From Clostridia bacterium (GTDB taxonomy: Bacteria; Bacillota; Clostridia; Peptostreptococcales; Anaerovoracaceae), in assembly GCA_902363595.1 (NCBI GenBank), contig CABJAP010000027.1, positions 1-24,978 on the forward strand: a DNA stretch of 24,978 nucleotides, given 5' to 3'. The notes beneath the pieces are model-generated. The model was not told the origin of the DNA. It searched no databases and saw only the letters and a list, made by a program, of their open reading frames with translations. Shown piece by piece: positions 1 to 7,284 of the stretch. Each line of letters starts with the position of its first letter. Positions within the stretch are counted from its first letter, which is position 1. Both the position numbers and the translations under genes were made by a program.

Positions 1-57
1 TTCGGTCCGTTTCTTCTCTCCCTCGTTGACTCTGCCGCCTCACCTGACAGCTTGTCT

Positions 58-86
58 ATATTACCAAACTTCTTCCCCTCTGTCAA
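58..86 (-). promoter_or_regulatory. Promoter directed off the left edge
   Basis: On the minus strand TTGACA (86-81) is followed by a 17-nt spacer and TAATAT (63-58), preceded by TGG as in an extended -10. Transcription would start near 51 and run leftward out of the window, so it serves a gene whose body is not visible. About 50 nt of purine-rich leader remain in the window with no start codon behind a ribosome binding site, so a leader RNA of unknown type is possible. Confidence 0.55.
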
Positions 87-155
87 CCGCTTTTCTCTTT
101 CTTTTTTACTCTTTTTTGTAATTCCCCTTACACAAAGGGATTATATGAGGGAATA

Positions 156-1559
156 CTACTTTCGAATAATCCTATCCAGCCCCGTCGTATCATAGCTCAG
201 ACCCTTGCGTTTATTATGAAGGGCCCTCTCCAGCAGCTCAAACCTGCCTTTATTGAGCGGATATAAAAACTGAAAGATGGCAGCAAGGATCAGCGCGGCG
301 GCCGGCACCAGCATGAAGGCATTTTCAATGGTGGTCACCGCATGGGCGGACTGCTCTGCCAGTGCTCCATTATAGCCGCCCCATTCCAGCATGCTGCCGA
401 GAACCTTGCTGGAAATGGACATGCTCAAAGAAAAGGCGATTCCGTAGACAGAGATCACACTTCCTTCTACTCTCTTTCCCATCACAAACTCGCCCACCTC
501 GCTGATGTCGTAGAGCACTGCGTTGAACAACTGCCAAAAGGCAGCGTATGCGATGGAAAACACGCAGGCGTATGCGATCAGTCCCAGATAGCTGCTCACA
601 TCCAGAAAACGAAATACGATGGCGCCAATTCCCGACACCAACAGCGCCAGGGCCAACGCGTTCTTCTTTTCAATTTTAATCGCCGCCCATCCCAAAAGTG
701 GGGTGCATATGGCATTGACGATCATCGAAATCAGAAAAATGGTCGAAGTCACCTGATCGCCCAGACCCAGCTTGTAGCGGGCAAAGAATACAATGTTGGA
801 ACTATAAAAGGTATTTGCCGCCACAAAGGCAAAGATGACGACAATTAAAAAGATAAACGGCTTTAAGCGAAGGATTTTTATGTAGTCCCTTAAAAGCTGT
901 CCAAGTCCGGCTTTTGGTTTTGTGTTTTCTTCTACCGGAGGCTTCTCCATTCCCCTGGTGCTGTTCCAGGTAATCAGAATCGAACCGCAGGCTACGAAGG
1001 CGATCAACAGTGCAACCGAAAACCAGGCGCCTCGGTCGCTCATGCCCAGCCCTGCCAGCAGCTCCACCATTGCCAGCGGCAGGACCATCCCCAATATGTT
1101 GCCCATAATTCCAAATACCCTGGCGCAGGTCCGAAGAACACTTCTTTCATTATATCCTGGTGCAATCTCCGCTCCCAGCGCGGAATAGGGTGTGTAATAC
1201 GCGCCAAATCCAATCCAAAACAAAAACCCTGCGCCAATATACACGGCCACCTTCAGCGTTTCATCCCATCCAAAATCAGTAAATAAAGCAATCAGCCCCA
1301 CCCCCAGGGGTACTACGGCAAAGATTAAAAAAGGACGGCGGCGGCCGTACTTGGAGTTCCAGTTATCGGAGACATATCCCAATGACATCTCGGCGATTCC
1401 ATTGAGTATAATTGTCACCGCCGAAATCATTCCCGCAGTTTCTGCTGAAAGTCCGGCCACTGTAGTAAAAAAGACGATGGAATATACGGTCACGAAGCTG
1501 TAGGGCGCCGCATCGGCAATCGTCGCAACGCCATAGCCCCAATAAGTTTTCCTTTTCAT
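156..1559 (-). CDS. GPH-family (MelB-like) sodium/proton sugar symporter
   Basis: A 467-residue polytopic membrane protein of the glycoside-pentoside-hexuronide:cation symporter family within the major facilitator superfamily. The N-terminal half carries the family signature around residues 60-78 (GYVSDN..S.YGRRRPFL), the cytoplasmic loop after the second helix, and about 12 hydrophobic segments follow. Members import a sugar or glycoside with Na+ or H+; the substrate cannot be read from sequence, and no glycosidase or sugar kinase is adjacent. The ATG at 1559 has AAGGAG upstream at a rather long spacing of 13 nt, but no in-frame alternative exists upstream because a TGA lies four codons before. 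It is monocistronic within the window, with its own promoter at 1595-1623. Confidence 0.85.
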   Translation of the reverse strand: MKRKTYWGYGVATIADAAPYSFVTVYSIVFFTTVAGLSAETAGMISAVTIILNGIAEMSLGYVSDNWNSKYGRRRPFLIFAVVPLGVGLIALFTDFGWDETLKVAVYIGAGFLFWIGFGAYYTPYSALGAEIAPGYNERSVLRTCARVFGIMGNILGMVLPLAMVELLAGLGMSDRGAWFSVALLIAFVACGSILITWNSTRGMEKPPVEENTKPKAGLGQLLRDYIKILRLKPFIFLIVVIFAFVAANTFYSSNIVFFARYKLGLGDQVTSTIFLISMIVNAICTPLLGWAAIKIEKKNALALALLVSGIGAIVFRFLDVSSYLGLIAYACVFSIAYAAFWQLFNAVLYDISEVGEFVMGKRVEGSVISVYGIAFSLSMSISSKVLGSMLEWGGYNGALAEQSAHAVTTIENAFMLVPAAALILAAIFQFLYPLNKGRFELLERALHNKRKGLSYDTTGLDRIIRK

Positions 1560-1594
1560 AGATTTACGTCAACTCCTTTTCTTTCAATGAACCT

Positions 1595-1623
1595 ATTATA
1601 CGCAGGAAACCTGGAACATGTAA
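1595..1623 (-). promoter_or_regulatory. Promoter of the GPH symporter
   Basis: On the minus strand TTACAT (1623-1618), a 17-nt spacer and TATAAT (1600-1595). A small inverted repeat, AAATAT-GAAA-ATATTT, lies just upstream (1622-1637) and touches the -35, so it could be a regulator site. Confidence 0.6.
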
Positions 1624-1900
1624 ATATGAAAATATTTCTACACCCGCTGCAGCAACCCGATAAGTCCGATATTTTTTCATTAAAGTGATCCAAAGTTCCT
1701 GGAAGCTCTCTGTCACAATGCCATAAGTAAAAGGTTTTTGCCCTAAATCAGATAGTTCCTATTATGGCGCGTCTTTAATCAACCCGCGCTGTGTCGTAAG
1801 CGGTCAGCATCATCAGCTTTTAAAACAAAGTATGACACTTGCCGCCCAATTCCACCCCTCATTCAAATCCCAGGTCCCGGTAGTTCCAGCAAACAACAAA
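1624..1900. other. Intergenic stretch without recognisable gene
   Basis: Together with its flanks this is part of the 434-bp gap between the symporter and the antiporter gene. Apart from the promoter, an 8-bp palindrome GCTGCAGC near 1650 and the terminator at 1901-1952, I see no coding frame with a ribosome binding site and no structured RNA that I recognise. Confidence 0.5.
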
Positions 1901-1952
1901 AGAAGGCATCGCCCAAACACTTATCAATGTTTAGGTCGATGCCCTCTGTTTT
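1901..1952. terminator. Bidirectional terminator after the antiporter gene
   Basis: GGCATCG (1905-1911) pairs with CGATGCC (1937-1943), and an inner CC-AAACA/TGTTT-GG stem closes an 8-nt loop. The minus strand continues into TTCTTTTGTTGTTT and the plus strand into GTTTTTAC, so it can work both ways. It mainly ends the ddaH-antiporter transcript. Confidence 0.75.
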
Positions 1953-1993
1953 TACAAATTTAATGACTCATCTTACGGCACTTTTCCTTCCCA

Positions 1994-3439
1994 TTAGAAA
2001 AGCTGAATCGTACCGTTGGCCATGAGAATGATCGCAGCCACAAAAGCAGCAAGAACAACGACAACCGCAACCGCGTCGGTGGTTTTCGGAAGTACTTTGA
2101 CTCCCTTTTGCTTTTGTGTATATAGATAGAGCAAAATCCCCGGCCCAAACAATACTGCCGATGCCAAGACGGACTGCCATCCGCTGGCATACAGCATCCA
2201 TGCGCCATATACAGCCCCGATCACTGCAAAAATCCAAATGCTGGCTTTCGTTCCGCTTTCCATGGGGCCCGTCAGCGTCTCACCCTTTATGGTTATCTTC
2301 AGGCAGTACAGCCCAGACAGAAAGTAAGGGAACATGATCATACTGGTGGACAATGCATAGCACACTTGATATGTGGCAGCATTGAAATAGATGATGACCA
2401 AGAAAATCTGGATAACCACCGTCGATAAAAGCAGCGACGTCACCGGGGCTCCCCGCCGGTTCAGTCTGGCAAAAAACTTGGGGAAACATCCCTTGGATGC
2501 CGGAGCATAGGCACTATCTACACACAGAATGGTGTAAGTAAACAGCGCGCCTGCGATGGAAATGATTACTGCTATGTTAACCAGCATAGCGCCCCAATCA
2601 CCTACAACAGCCTGAAGTACTCCTGCAACAGACGGAGTCTTAAGCGCCGCCAGTTCTTCTGTCGGCATGACGCCCATGCTCAGGATTGAAATCATCATAT
2701 ACAGCGCCAGCATGCACAGGAAACAAATGAGTGTAGCCCGCCCTGCAACCTTGGTGTTTTTAGCTCTTTCAGAAATAACGACAGACCCTTCAATACCGAT
2801 GAAAATCCATACGGTAATAAATGTCGTTCCCTTAACCTGCTCCAACAGGCTCTTTCCAACGCCTTCGCCGGTAAAGTTGGCAAAGAAAACGCTAGGATCA
2901 AAAGCCCGGGCGAAAACAATCGCCACCAGCAGCACCAGAATCGGCAGCAGTTTGGCAATTACCACAACTACATTGATGGTAACCGCCTGATTGATTCCTC
3001 TGGATACAAGCAGAGCAATCAACCAGATAATCACCGAAGCCGTTACGATTGACGCCACATTGTTGCCTTCACCAAATACAGGGAAAAAACTTCCCAATGA
3101 GCTGAAGAGCATGGTGATAAAAGAAATCTGAGCCAGTATGGCGCTGATCCAATATCCCCAAGCCGAACAAAATCCGATAAATTCACCGAATCCTTCTCTC
3201 GCATAGGTATACAAGCCGCTGGTCAGTTCCGGCTTTGCAATGCCCAGCCTAAAGAAACACATGCATAAGGAAAGCATTCCGATTCCCGCAATTCCCCAGC
3301 CGATCAGCGAGGCGAGCGGGTAAGCGCCCGATGATGCGAAATCGCCTGGAATGGCAAAAGCGCCGCTGGCCAGGATCAATCCGATGCCGAACATAGTCAG
3401 CCGCAGGGTGCCAAGCCCTTTTTCATTTGAATTTCCCAT
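1994..3439 (-). CDS. APC-family amino-acid antiporter (ArcD-like)
   Basis: A 481-residue integral membrane protein of the basic amino acid/polyamine antiporter branch of the APC superfamily, with about 12 transmembrane segments. The glycine-rich first helix (GIGLILASGAFAIPGD, residues 18-33), the Y-R-GFG..-GF-WGYW block near residues 79-97 and the later IGIEGSVVISERA motif are typical of arginine/ornithine exchangers. An ATG at 3439 follows AAAGGACG at good spacing. It lies 47 bp downstream of the DDAH-family gene, so it is probably co-transcribed and would exchange the enzyme's substrate and product (arginine or a methylarginine against citrulline or ornithine; inference). A 7-bp inverted repeat (3462-3484) sits in the gap. 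The exact substrate is unproven. Confidence 0.82.
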   Translation of the reverse strand: MGNSNEKGLGTLRLTMFGIGLILASGAFAIPGDFASSGAYPLASLIGWGIAGIGMLSLCMCFFRLGIAKPELTSGLYTYAREGFGEFIGFCSAWGYWISAILAQISFITMLFSSLGSFFPVFGEGNNVASIVTASVIIWLIALLVSRGINQAVTINVVVVIAKLLPILVLLVAIVFARAFDPSVFFANFTGEGVGKSLLEQVKGTTFITVWIFIGIEGSVVISERAKNTKVAGRATLICFLCMLALYMMISILSMGVMPTEELAALKTPSVAGVLQAVVGDWGAMLVNIAVIISIAGALFTYTILCVDSAYAPASKGCFPKFFARLNRRGAPVTSLLLSTVVIQIFLVIIYFNAATYQVCYALSTSMIMFPYFLSGLYCLKITIKGETLTGPMESGTKASIWIFAVIGAVYGAWMLYASGWQSVLASAVLFGPGILLYLYTQKQKGVKVLPKTTDAVAVVVVLAAFVAAIILMANGTIQLF

Positions 3440-3461
3440 AAATTCACGTCCTTTTCAATTT

Positions 3462-3484
3462 TAACAAGTTATGATTGCTTGTTA
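3462..3484 (-). repeat. Small inverted repeat between ddaH and the antiporter
   Basis: TAACAAG (3462-3468) and CTTGTTA (3478-3484) flank a 9-nt loop. It is too weak and lacks a U-run, so it is not a good terminator; it may be an RNA processing or stability element in the ddaH-antiporter transcript. Confidence 0.3.
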
Positions 3485-3486
3485 TC

Positions 3487-4257
3487 CTAGAATCGGAGCG
3501 AAAGACAGCTGAGACCTCCATCCAGCTTTCTGTATTCGGATGTGTCTACCAGCAGAATGTCGTACCCAGCGTCCTTTACTGCTTTTTCAACTGCCGGATA
3601 TCCCTCAGGAACAATCACCGTTCCATTGACCCAAATGCAGTTGGCAGCATACGCCTCTTCTTCAGGGATAACAATTTTATTATATTTAGCAAAATCTTCC
3701 TTGTCAATAAATTCACCGGAAACTAACATATTATTGTTTTCAATGTAGTTTACGCCGGTTTTCAGATGGAGTACTTCTTCCAGAGGAACTTCTGAACCGC
3801 TGAGTCCATATTTTTCCAGAATCGTGATAAACTGCTTGATACCCTCTTCATTGGTTCTTGCAGAACGGCCGACATAGAAATGATCTCCCACCATCATAAC
3901 GTCGCCGCCTTCCAGCGTTCCCGGATCCTTGATATATTCGATTTTATCTTCGGGGAAGAATTTTTTCACTGCACCGATGATCTCATTCTTCTCACCGTTT
4001 CTGGAAGCTGCGCCTGGATTTGTAATGATCGCGCATTTTCTTGTGATTACAGCCGGATCTTCGACAAAGCAGGAATCCGGATAGCGTTCGTCCGCCTCGA
4101 GAACCGTTACTTCCACGCCGCACTTCTTGAGCGCTTCAATATAGTCATCATGCTGCTTTAACGCCAGTTCATAGTCGGGTTTTCCCAATTCCGGAGCAGA
4201 AGTGATCCCTTCAACCATCGCTTTACACGGTCTTCTTACGATTACATTTTTAAACAT
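3487..4257 (-). CDS. ddaH: Dimethylarginine dimethylaminohydrolase / arginine deiminase-family enzyme
   Basis: A 256-residue guanidine-modifying enzyme of the DDAH/amidinotransferase fold. These hydrolyse N-omega-methylated arginine (some members arginine itself) to citrulline plus an amine. Visible features are FVEDP at 64-68 with the acidic substrate-binding pair, LEGGD at 115-119, RTN at 134-136, the catalytic His in LHLKTG (H164), and the nucleophile Cys near the C-terminus (C251 in GGLSCLSLRF). I moved the start to the ATG at 4257: the longer frame's ATG at 4272 is itself part of the GGAGGT ribosome binding site, which lies 7 nt before ATG 4257. The length matches bacterial DDAH, much shorter than the ~400-residue ArcA. 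It probably heads an operon with the antiporter and is likely controlled by the divergent GntR regulator. Confidence 0.82.
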   Translation of the reverse strand: MFKNVIVRRPCKAMVEGITSAPELGKPDYELALKQHDDYIEALKKCGVEVTVLEADERYPDSCFVEDPAVITRKCAIITNPGAASRNGEKNEIIGAVKKFFPEDKIEYIKDPGTLEGGDVMMVGDHFYVGRSARTNEEGIKQFITILEKYGLSGSEVPLEEVLHLKTGVNYIENNNMLVSGEFIDKEDFAKYNKIVIPEEEAYAANCIWVNGTVIVPEGYPAVEKAVKDAGYDILLVDTSEYRKLDGGLSCLSLRF

Positions 4258-4297
4258 TCTAGATACCTCCATCTTTTTTCAGAATTTTATGTTGAAT

Positions 4298-4313
4298 ATA
4301 TAATATATTATAT
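4298..4313. promoter_or_regulatory. Perfect palindrome, candidate GntR operator
   Basis: ATATAATATATTATAT is a perfect 16-bp palindrome covering the -10 box of the leftward ddaH promoter. FCD-type GntR proteins usually bind short AT-rich dyads at their own divergent region, so repression of ddaH and the antiporter in the absence of ligand is the simplest reading (inference). AT-rich palindromes also arise by chance. Confidence 0.5.
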
Positions 4314-4328
4314 TTTATATTCTGTCAA
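4300..4328 (-). promoter_or_regulatory. Promoter of the ddaH-antiporter operon
   Basis: On the minus strand a consensus TTGACA (4328-4323), 17-nt spacer, then TATTAT (4305-4300). The -35 abuts the -35 of the divergent gntR promoter with only 2 bp between, so polymerases would compete. Confidence 0.7.
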
Positions 4329-4330
4329 TG

Positions 4331-4359
4331 TTGCAATTCATTTTTTTTGATGCTATTAT
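4331..4359 (+). promoter_or_regulatory. Promoter of the GntR regulator gene
   Basis: TTGCAA (4331-4336), 17-nt spacer, TATTAT (4354-4359) preceded by TGC, which makes an extended -10. It lies back to back with the ddaH promoter. Confidence 0.6.
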
Positions 4360-4390
4360 AATAGTACTATTTGCAAGAAGGAGAAAATGT

Positions 4391-5041
4391 ATGTATAAAT
4401 TCCTGTCTCTGAAAGATCATGTTTATCAATATATTGCCGACCAGATCTCCAAAGGTGCATTGGTTCCAGGTAAAAAAATCAATGAAAACGAAATATGCCA
4501 GCAGCTGAGTATCAGCCGCACACCGGTCCGGGAAGCACTGATTCAGCTTTCCAGTGAAGGAGTTTTGGAAAACGTTCCCCGCAAGGGCTTTATAATTAAG
4601 GAAATGAAACCTGGTGAAGCCCGCCAGTTGTATCAGGTAATCGGCGTACTGGACGGTCTGGCCGCCCAGCTGGCCTGCAGCCGTATAACGGAAAAACATC
4701 TCAAGGATATGGCCTTTTATATCGACAGCATGGAACTGGCCATCGATTCGGATAACTATGAGATGTATTATAAACAGCAGGAAATCTTTCATGACATCTA
4801 TTTGGAAGAGTGCGGCAATGAGGTGCTCATCGGCGTTCTCTCCCAGCTAAAAAACAAATTCGTATCTAAGACTTACGATCTTTCTACGGATAAAAAGGGG
4901 AAAGAAATTTTGCATACAACCAACGCGGAGCATCGAATCATCCTCAGCCTGTTTGAAAAAAAAGATTCCGCTGGTCTTTCTGATTATTTGCAGAAGACAC
5001 ATTGGAATCCGGAGCTGGCCTGCACAGAAGTCACCAGCTGA
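4391..5041 (+). CDS. GntR-family (FadR/FCD type) transcriptional regulator
   Basis: A 216-residue regulator with an N-terminal winged helix-turn-helix (residues about 8-72; the ISRTPVREALIQLSSEGVLE signature at 41-60) followed by an all-helical FCD ligand domain, which often binds a metal and a small carboxylate. The start is the ATG at 4391, 7 nt after AAGGAG; the open frame extends upstream to 4328 but that part overlaps the promoter and has no ribosome binding site. Its position, divergent from the DDAH-family enzyme and antiporter, makes it their probable local regulator, perhaps responding to an arginine-related compound (inference). It is followed by a strong terminator. Confidence 0.85.
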   Translation: MYKFLSLKDHVYQYIADQISKGALVPGKKINENEICQQLSISRTPVREALIQLSSEGVLENVPRKGFIIKEMKPGEARQLYQVIGVLDGLAAQLACSRITEKHLKDMAFYIDSMELAIDSDNYEMYYKQQEIFHDIYLEECGNEVLIGVLSQLKNKFVSKTYDLSTDKKGKEILHTTNAEHRIILSLFEKKDSAGLSDYLQKTHWNPELACTEVTS

Positions 5042-5069
5042 GCAGAAATGGATTTGCGCAAACAAAAAG

Positions 5070-5112
5070 AAACCACTGATGCCGATCAAAACTAGGCAGC
5101 AGTGGTTTTTTA
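5070..5112. terminator. Bidirectional terminator between gntR and the Crp-type gene
   Basis: AAACCACTG (5070-5078) pairs with CAGTGGTTT (5100-5108), with an inner GCC/GGC step; a T-run follows on plus and TTTCTTTTTG follows on minus. The stop codon of the convergent regulator (5110-5112) sits in the T-run, so the two genes share the element. Confidence 0.85.
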
Positions 5113-5790
5113 TTCGAACAGCGATAAAAACGGATCTTTTTTAATCCGTATATGCCCGCTCATTCCTTCAATGAGACCTTCCTCCCGGAGTTTTTTCATT
5201 TCCCTCAGCATCGCCGTCCTGTCCACACATAAGTAATCGGCCAACGCCCGCATGGTCAGGGGCAGAACCAAATCATTTGTGTGTTGTTTGCGGGATTCCA
5301 TCGAAAAATAAGCAAGGAGTTTATCGCGCGTTTTTCTTTGACTCAACAATTCAATGCGTTCTGTAAGATAATTGTTTCGATTGGCAAGGCAGATCAGCAG
5401 GTTGCGTGCAAAACGCTTGTGAGCCTGGCAGCATTTGCTGCACCAGCCAGTTGCTTTGTCCAAATCGAAGAACAGCAGCTTGCAGCCGTTTTCGGCGCTG
5501 CGGACCATTATCTCTTGAGCTGTATTGGCTTTAACCCATGAAAAGTCCGGATGAATCAACATGTTCCTTTCTATAATGCCAAGTATATTGCGTATTCCGT
5601 CCAGCCGCAGTTCGCTTATTTCAATGGCCCCCTGTGCAACAATAGCGATTCGGCTTTCTGTTACTTGCCGGCGAATGAGTGCACCGGGAGGATAATTTTT
5701 TTCTCGCCCATTCAGACATTGCATAATTCTGCATTTCTCTTGAGGCGAAATACCCTCAAATATGGAAACTTGGCCCGATGCGTGTTGCAA
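5110..5790 (-). CDS. Crp/Fnr-family transcriptional regulator
   Basis: A 226-residue protein with an N-terminal cyclic-nucleotide-binding-type beta-barrel (about 10-115), a dimerisation helix, and a C-terminal winged helix (about 150-220, recognition part LADYLCVDRTAMLREMKKL). A Cys cluster, C117-x2-C120-C121-x2-H124, lies at the barrel/helix junction; related clostridial regulators carry Cys there, so metal, haem or redox sensing is possible but unproven. The start is TTG at 5790, with AAGGAGG 8 nt upstream; no ATG is placed as well. The gene is divergent from an MFS exporter, and an 18-bp dyad overlaps its start codon (see 5782-5799), which fits autoregulation. Confidence 0.8.
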   Translation of the reverse strand: MQHASGQVSIFEGISPQEKCRIMQCLNGREKNYPPGALIRRQVTESRIAIVAQGAIEISELRLDGIRNILGIIERNMLIHPDFSWVKANTAQEIMVRSAENGCKLLFFDLDKATGWCSKCCQAHKRFARNLLICLANRNNYLTERIELLSQRKTRDKLLAYFSMESRKQHTNDLVLPLTMRALADYLCVDRTAMLREMKKLREEGLIEGMSGHIRIKKDPFLSLFE

Positions 5791-5799
5791 TTACAACAC
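5782..5799. promoter_or_regulatory. Dyad GTGTTG-N6-CAACAC, candidate Crp-type binding site
   Basis: Perfect 6-bp arms around a 6-bp spacer, the 5-6-5 architecture of Crp/Fnr sites although not the E. coli sequence. Its centre (5790.5) is about 41.5 bp upstream of the predicted start of the exporter transcript (about 5832), the class II activator position. The same dyad covers the TTG start of the regulator gene, downstream of that gene's own predicted start, where binding would repress. Confidence 0.5.
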
Positions 5800-5815
5800 C
5801 TCCTTTTTCGACTAT

Positions 5816-5825
5816 ATTATATAAT
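5816..5825. promoter_or_regulatory. Shared divergent -10 region
   Basis: The palindrome ATTATATAAT gives a TATAAT -10 in both directions (5820-5825 on plus, 5821-5816 on minus). Neither direction has a recognisable -35 at 17 nt (CACCTC and TAGGGG), as expected for activator-dependent promoters. Confidence 0.45.
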
Positions 5826-5873
5826 GAAATCGTTTAGACCCCTACATCTGTGTAACACCATAAAGGAGAATAC

Positions 5874-7013
5874 ATGAAACTTTTTAACCGATCTTTTTTG
5901 CTGCTATTGGCGGCGACCTTTTTTTATATGCTGAGCTTGTCCATGGGCAATCCCATCATTGCCGGTTTTGCCGGCGAACTGGGAGGCAGCGGCGTTGTAA
6001 TGGGTATAGCAGGAGGAATGCTTAACATCTGTTCGCTTTGCTGCCGGCCGCTGGCGGGTAATGCGGTCGATCATTACGACCGACGAAAACTGGCTATGCT
6101 GGGGCTAGGCGCCATGATCATGAGCAATGCGGGATACTGCTTCTGTAAAGTGCCGATTTGTTTGATTCTGTTCAGGCTGCTTAACGGTGCCGGATTTGCA
6201 GTGAGTTCAATCACGCTCTCTACATCCGTAGGAGCCAGTCTGCCTCCGGAGCGAATCGGTTCGGGGATGGGAATATACGGCATGGTCCAGGCCGTCAGTA
6301 TGGCCTTCGCTCCCTCAATTGCACTCTGGGTATCAGATATGTGGGGATATCGCATTGCCTTTGCCGTTTCTGGGGCCTTTGCCTTAACTGCATTTGTCAT
6401 CATCTTTCTTCAGGGTAAAGGCGCAGAAAAACAGGATTTGCTCTTCTCACAGCATGTAAAAAAGCAGTTTATTGCCCGGGAAGTACTGCCGACTGCGCTG
6501 GTTGTAATGCTCGTTACCCTCCCATACAGCGCATTATCCGCCTTTATTGCCACCTTCGCAGCAAACAGAGCCCTAAGTATAAACGTTGGCCTATATTTCC
6601 CGCTGTATGCCATTTTTTTAATTGCCTTCAGAGTTGTTTTCAGCAGGTTTTTTGACAGATGGAAGTATTCCCGCTTTGTGCTGATATGTGCACCGGCAGC
6701 CGCTGCATCTCTGGTTGTGGTGAATTTTATGAACGGCCTTGCAGTAATGGCTGCTGCAGCGCTTCTAATGGCACTGGGGTATGGAGTACTTGTTTCAGTC
6801 TCCCAAGCAAACGGCATACGCAAGGTGAGCATTTCCCATCAAGGAACCGCCAATAGTACTTACTACATTGGATTGGATTTGGGACTTGCCGGCGGGCCCA
6901 TCCTGGCCGGATTTTTCTATACACATCTGGGCAGCCAGTATATGTTCTTAGCCTTGGCGGCGGTGCCTCTGCTTGCTTATGGAGTACTGGCTGTGAAAGG
7001 GAAATCCCTTTGA
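5874..7013 (+). CDS. Major facilitator superfamily transporter (AraJ-like exporter)
   Basis: A 379-residue, roughly 12-helix MFS protein. It has the loop 2-3 signature in variant form (LAGNAVDHYDRRKLAMLG, near residues 61-78) and the drug/efflux-type fourth helix region RLLNGAGFAVSSI. The length is typical of small drug or metabolite exporters. The ATG at 5874 follows AAAGGAGA. It is divergent from the Crp-type gene, which probably activates it from the dyad at 5782-5799. The substrate is unknown. No convincing terminator follows within 100 bp; a strong hairpin lies at 7234-7268. Confidence 0.8.
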   Translation: MKLFNRSFLLLLAATFFYMLSLSMGNPIIAGFAGELGGSGVVMGIAGGMLNICSLCCRPLAGNAVDHYDRRKLAMLGLGAMIMSNAGYCFCKVPICLILFRLLNGAGFAVSSITLSTSVGASLPPERIGSGMGIYGMVQAVSMAFAPSIALWVSDMWGYRIAFAVSGAFALTAFVIIFLQGKGAEKQDLLFSQHVKKQFIAREVLPTALVVMLVTLPYSALSAFIATFAANRALSINVGLYFPLYAIFLIAFRVVFSRFFDRWKYSRFVLICAPAAAASLVVVNFMNGLAVMAAAALLMALGYGVLVSVSQANGIRKVSISHQGTANSTYYIGLDLGLAGGPILAGFFYTHLGSQYMFLALAAVPLLAYGVLAVKGKSL

Positions 7014-7163
7014 CGATATAGGCCATCGATCAAAATAAGGCTGTTGCAGTAATCGTGATCATCGTGACCCCTGAATCCTTGAGCGTTACGTTCTTGGAGG
7101 GTTGGGGCGGGAGTCAAGGTCGGGAGCAAATCATTGTGATCTGTGCCTGACAGTCTTTTCCAC

Positions 7164-7236
7164 GATGAAAAATCATCGCAAACTTAAGCCAAAATAAGCT
7201 CCAGCGATGATGTTGCTTTTCACCCTTTATGAATCT
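7164..7236 (+). repeat. Dispersed intergenic repeat, copy A
   Basis: A 73-bp sequence beginning GATGAAAAATCATCGCAAAC that recurs in the same orientation at 24398-24470 with about 10 differences. Both copies can form an outer stem AAAATCATCGC / GCGATGATTTT (one mismatch, at a different place in each copy) around an inner CTT/AAG stem. Copy A lies between the convergent exporter and hypE genes. Confidence 0.65.
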
Positions 7237-7268
7237 GGGTCCGAAGGACCCGCTCCTTCGGATCCAGA
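7234..7268. terminator. Strong hairpin between convergent exporter and hypE genes
   Basis: A 15-nt arm (7234-7248, TCTGGGTCCGAAGGA) pairs with 7254-7268 with a single mismatch around a 5-nt loop. There is no U-run on either side, so intrinsic termination is uncertain; it may block 3' exonucleases or terminate with help. A shorter alternative stem GGGTCC-GAA-GGACCC is nested in its left part. Confidence 0.5.
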
Positions 7269-7284
7269 GCAGGTTAACCCCCGT

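Noticed and set aside
120..143. Hairpin after the GPH symporter gene as a terminator
   Set aside because: The CCCTT/AAGGG stem is only 5 bp and the leftward RNA continues with A-rich sequence rather than U; termination is not supported.
4258..4272. ATG at 4272 as the start of the DDAH-family gene
   Set aside because: This ATG is part of the sequence ATGGAGGT that provides the ribosome binding site for the ATG at 4257.
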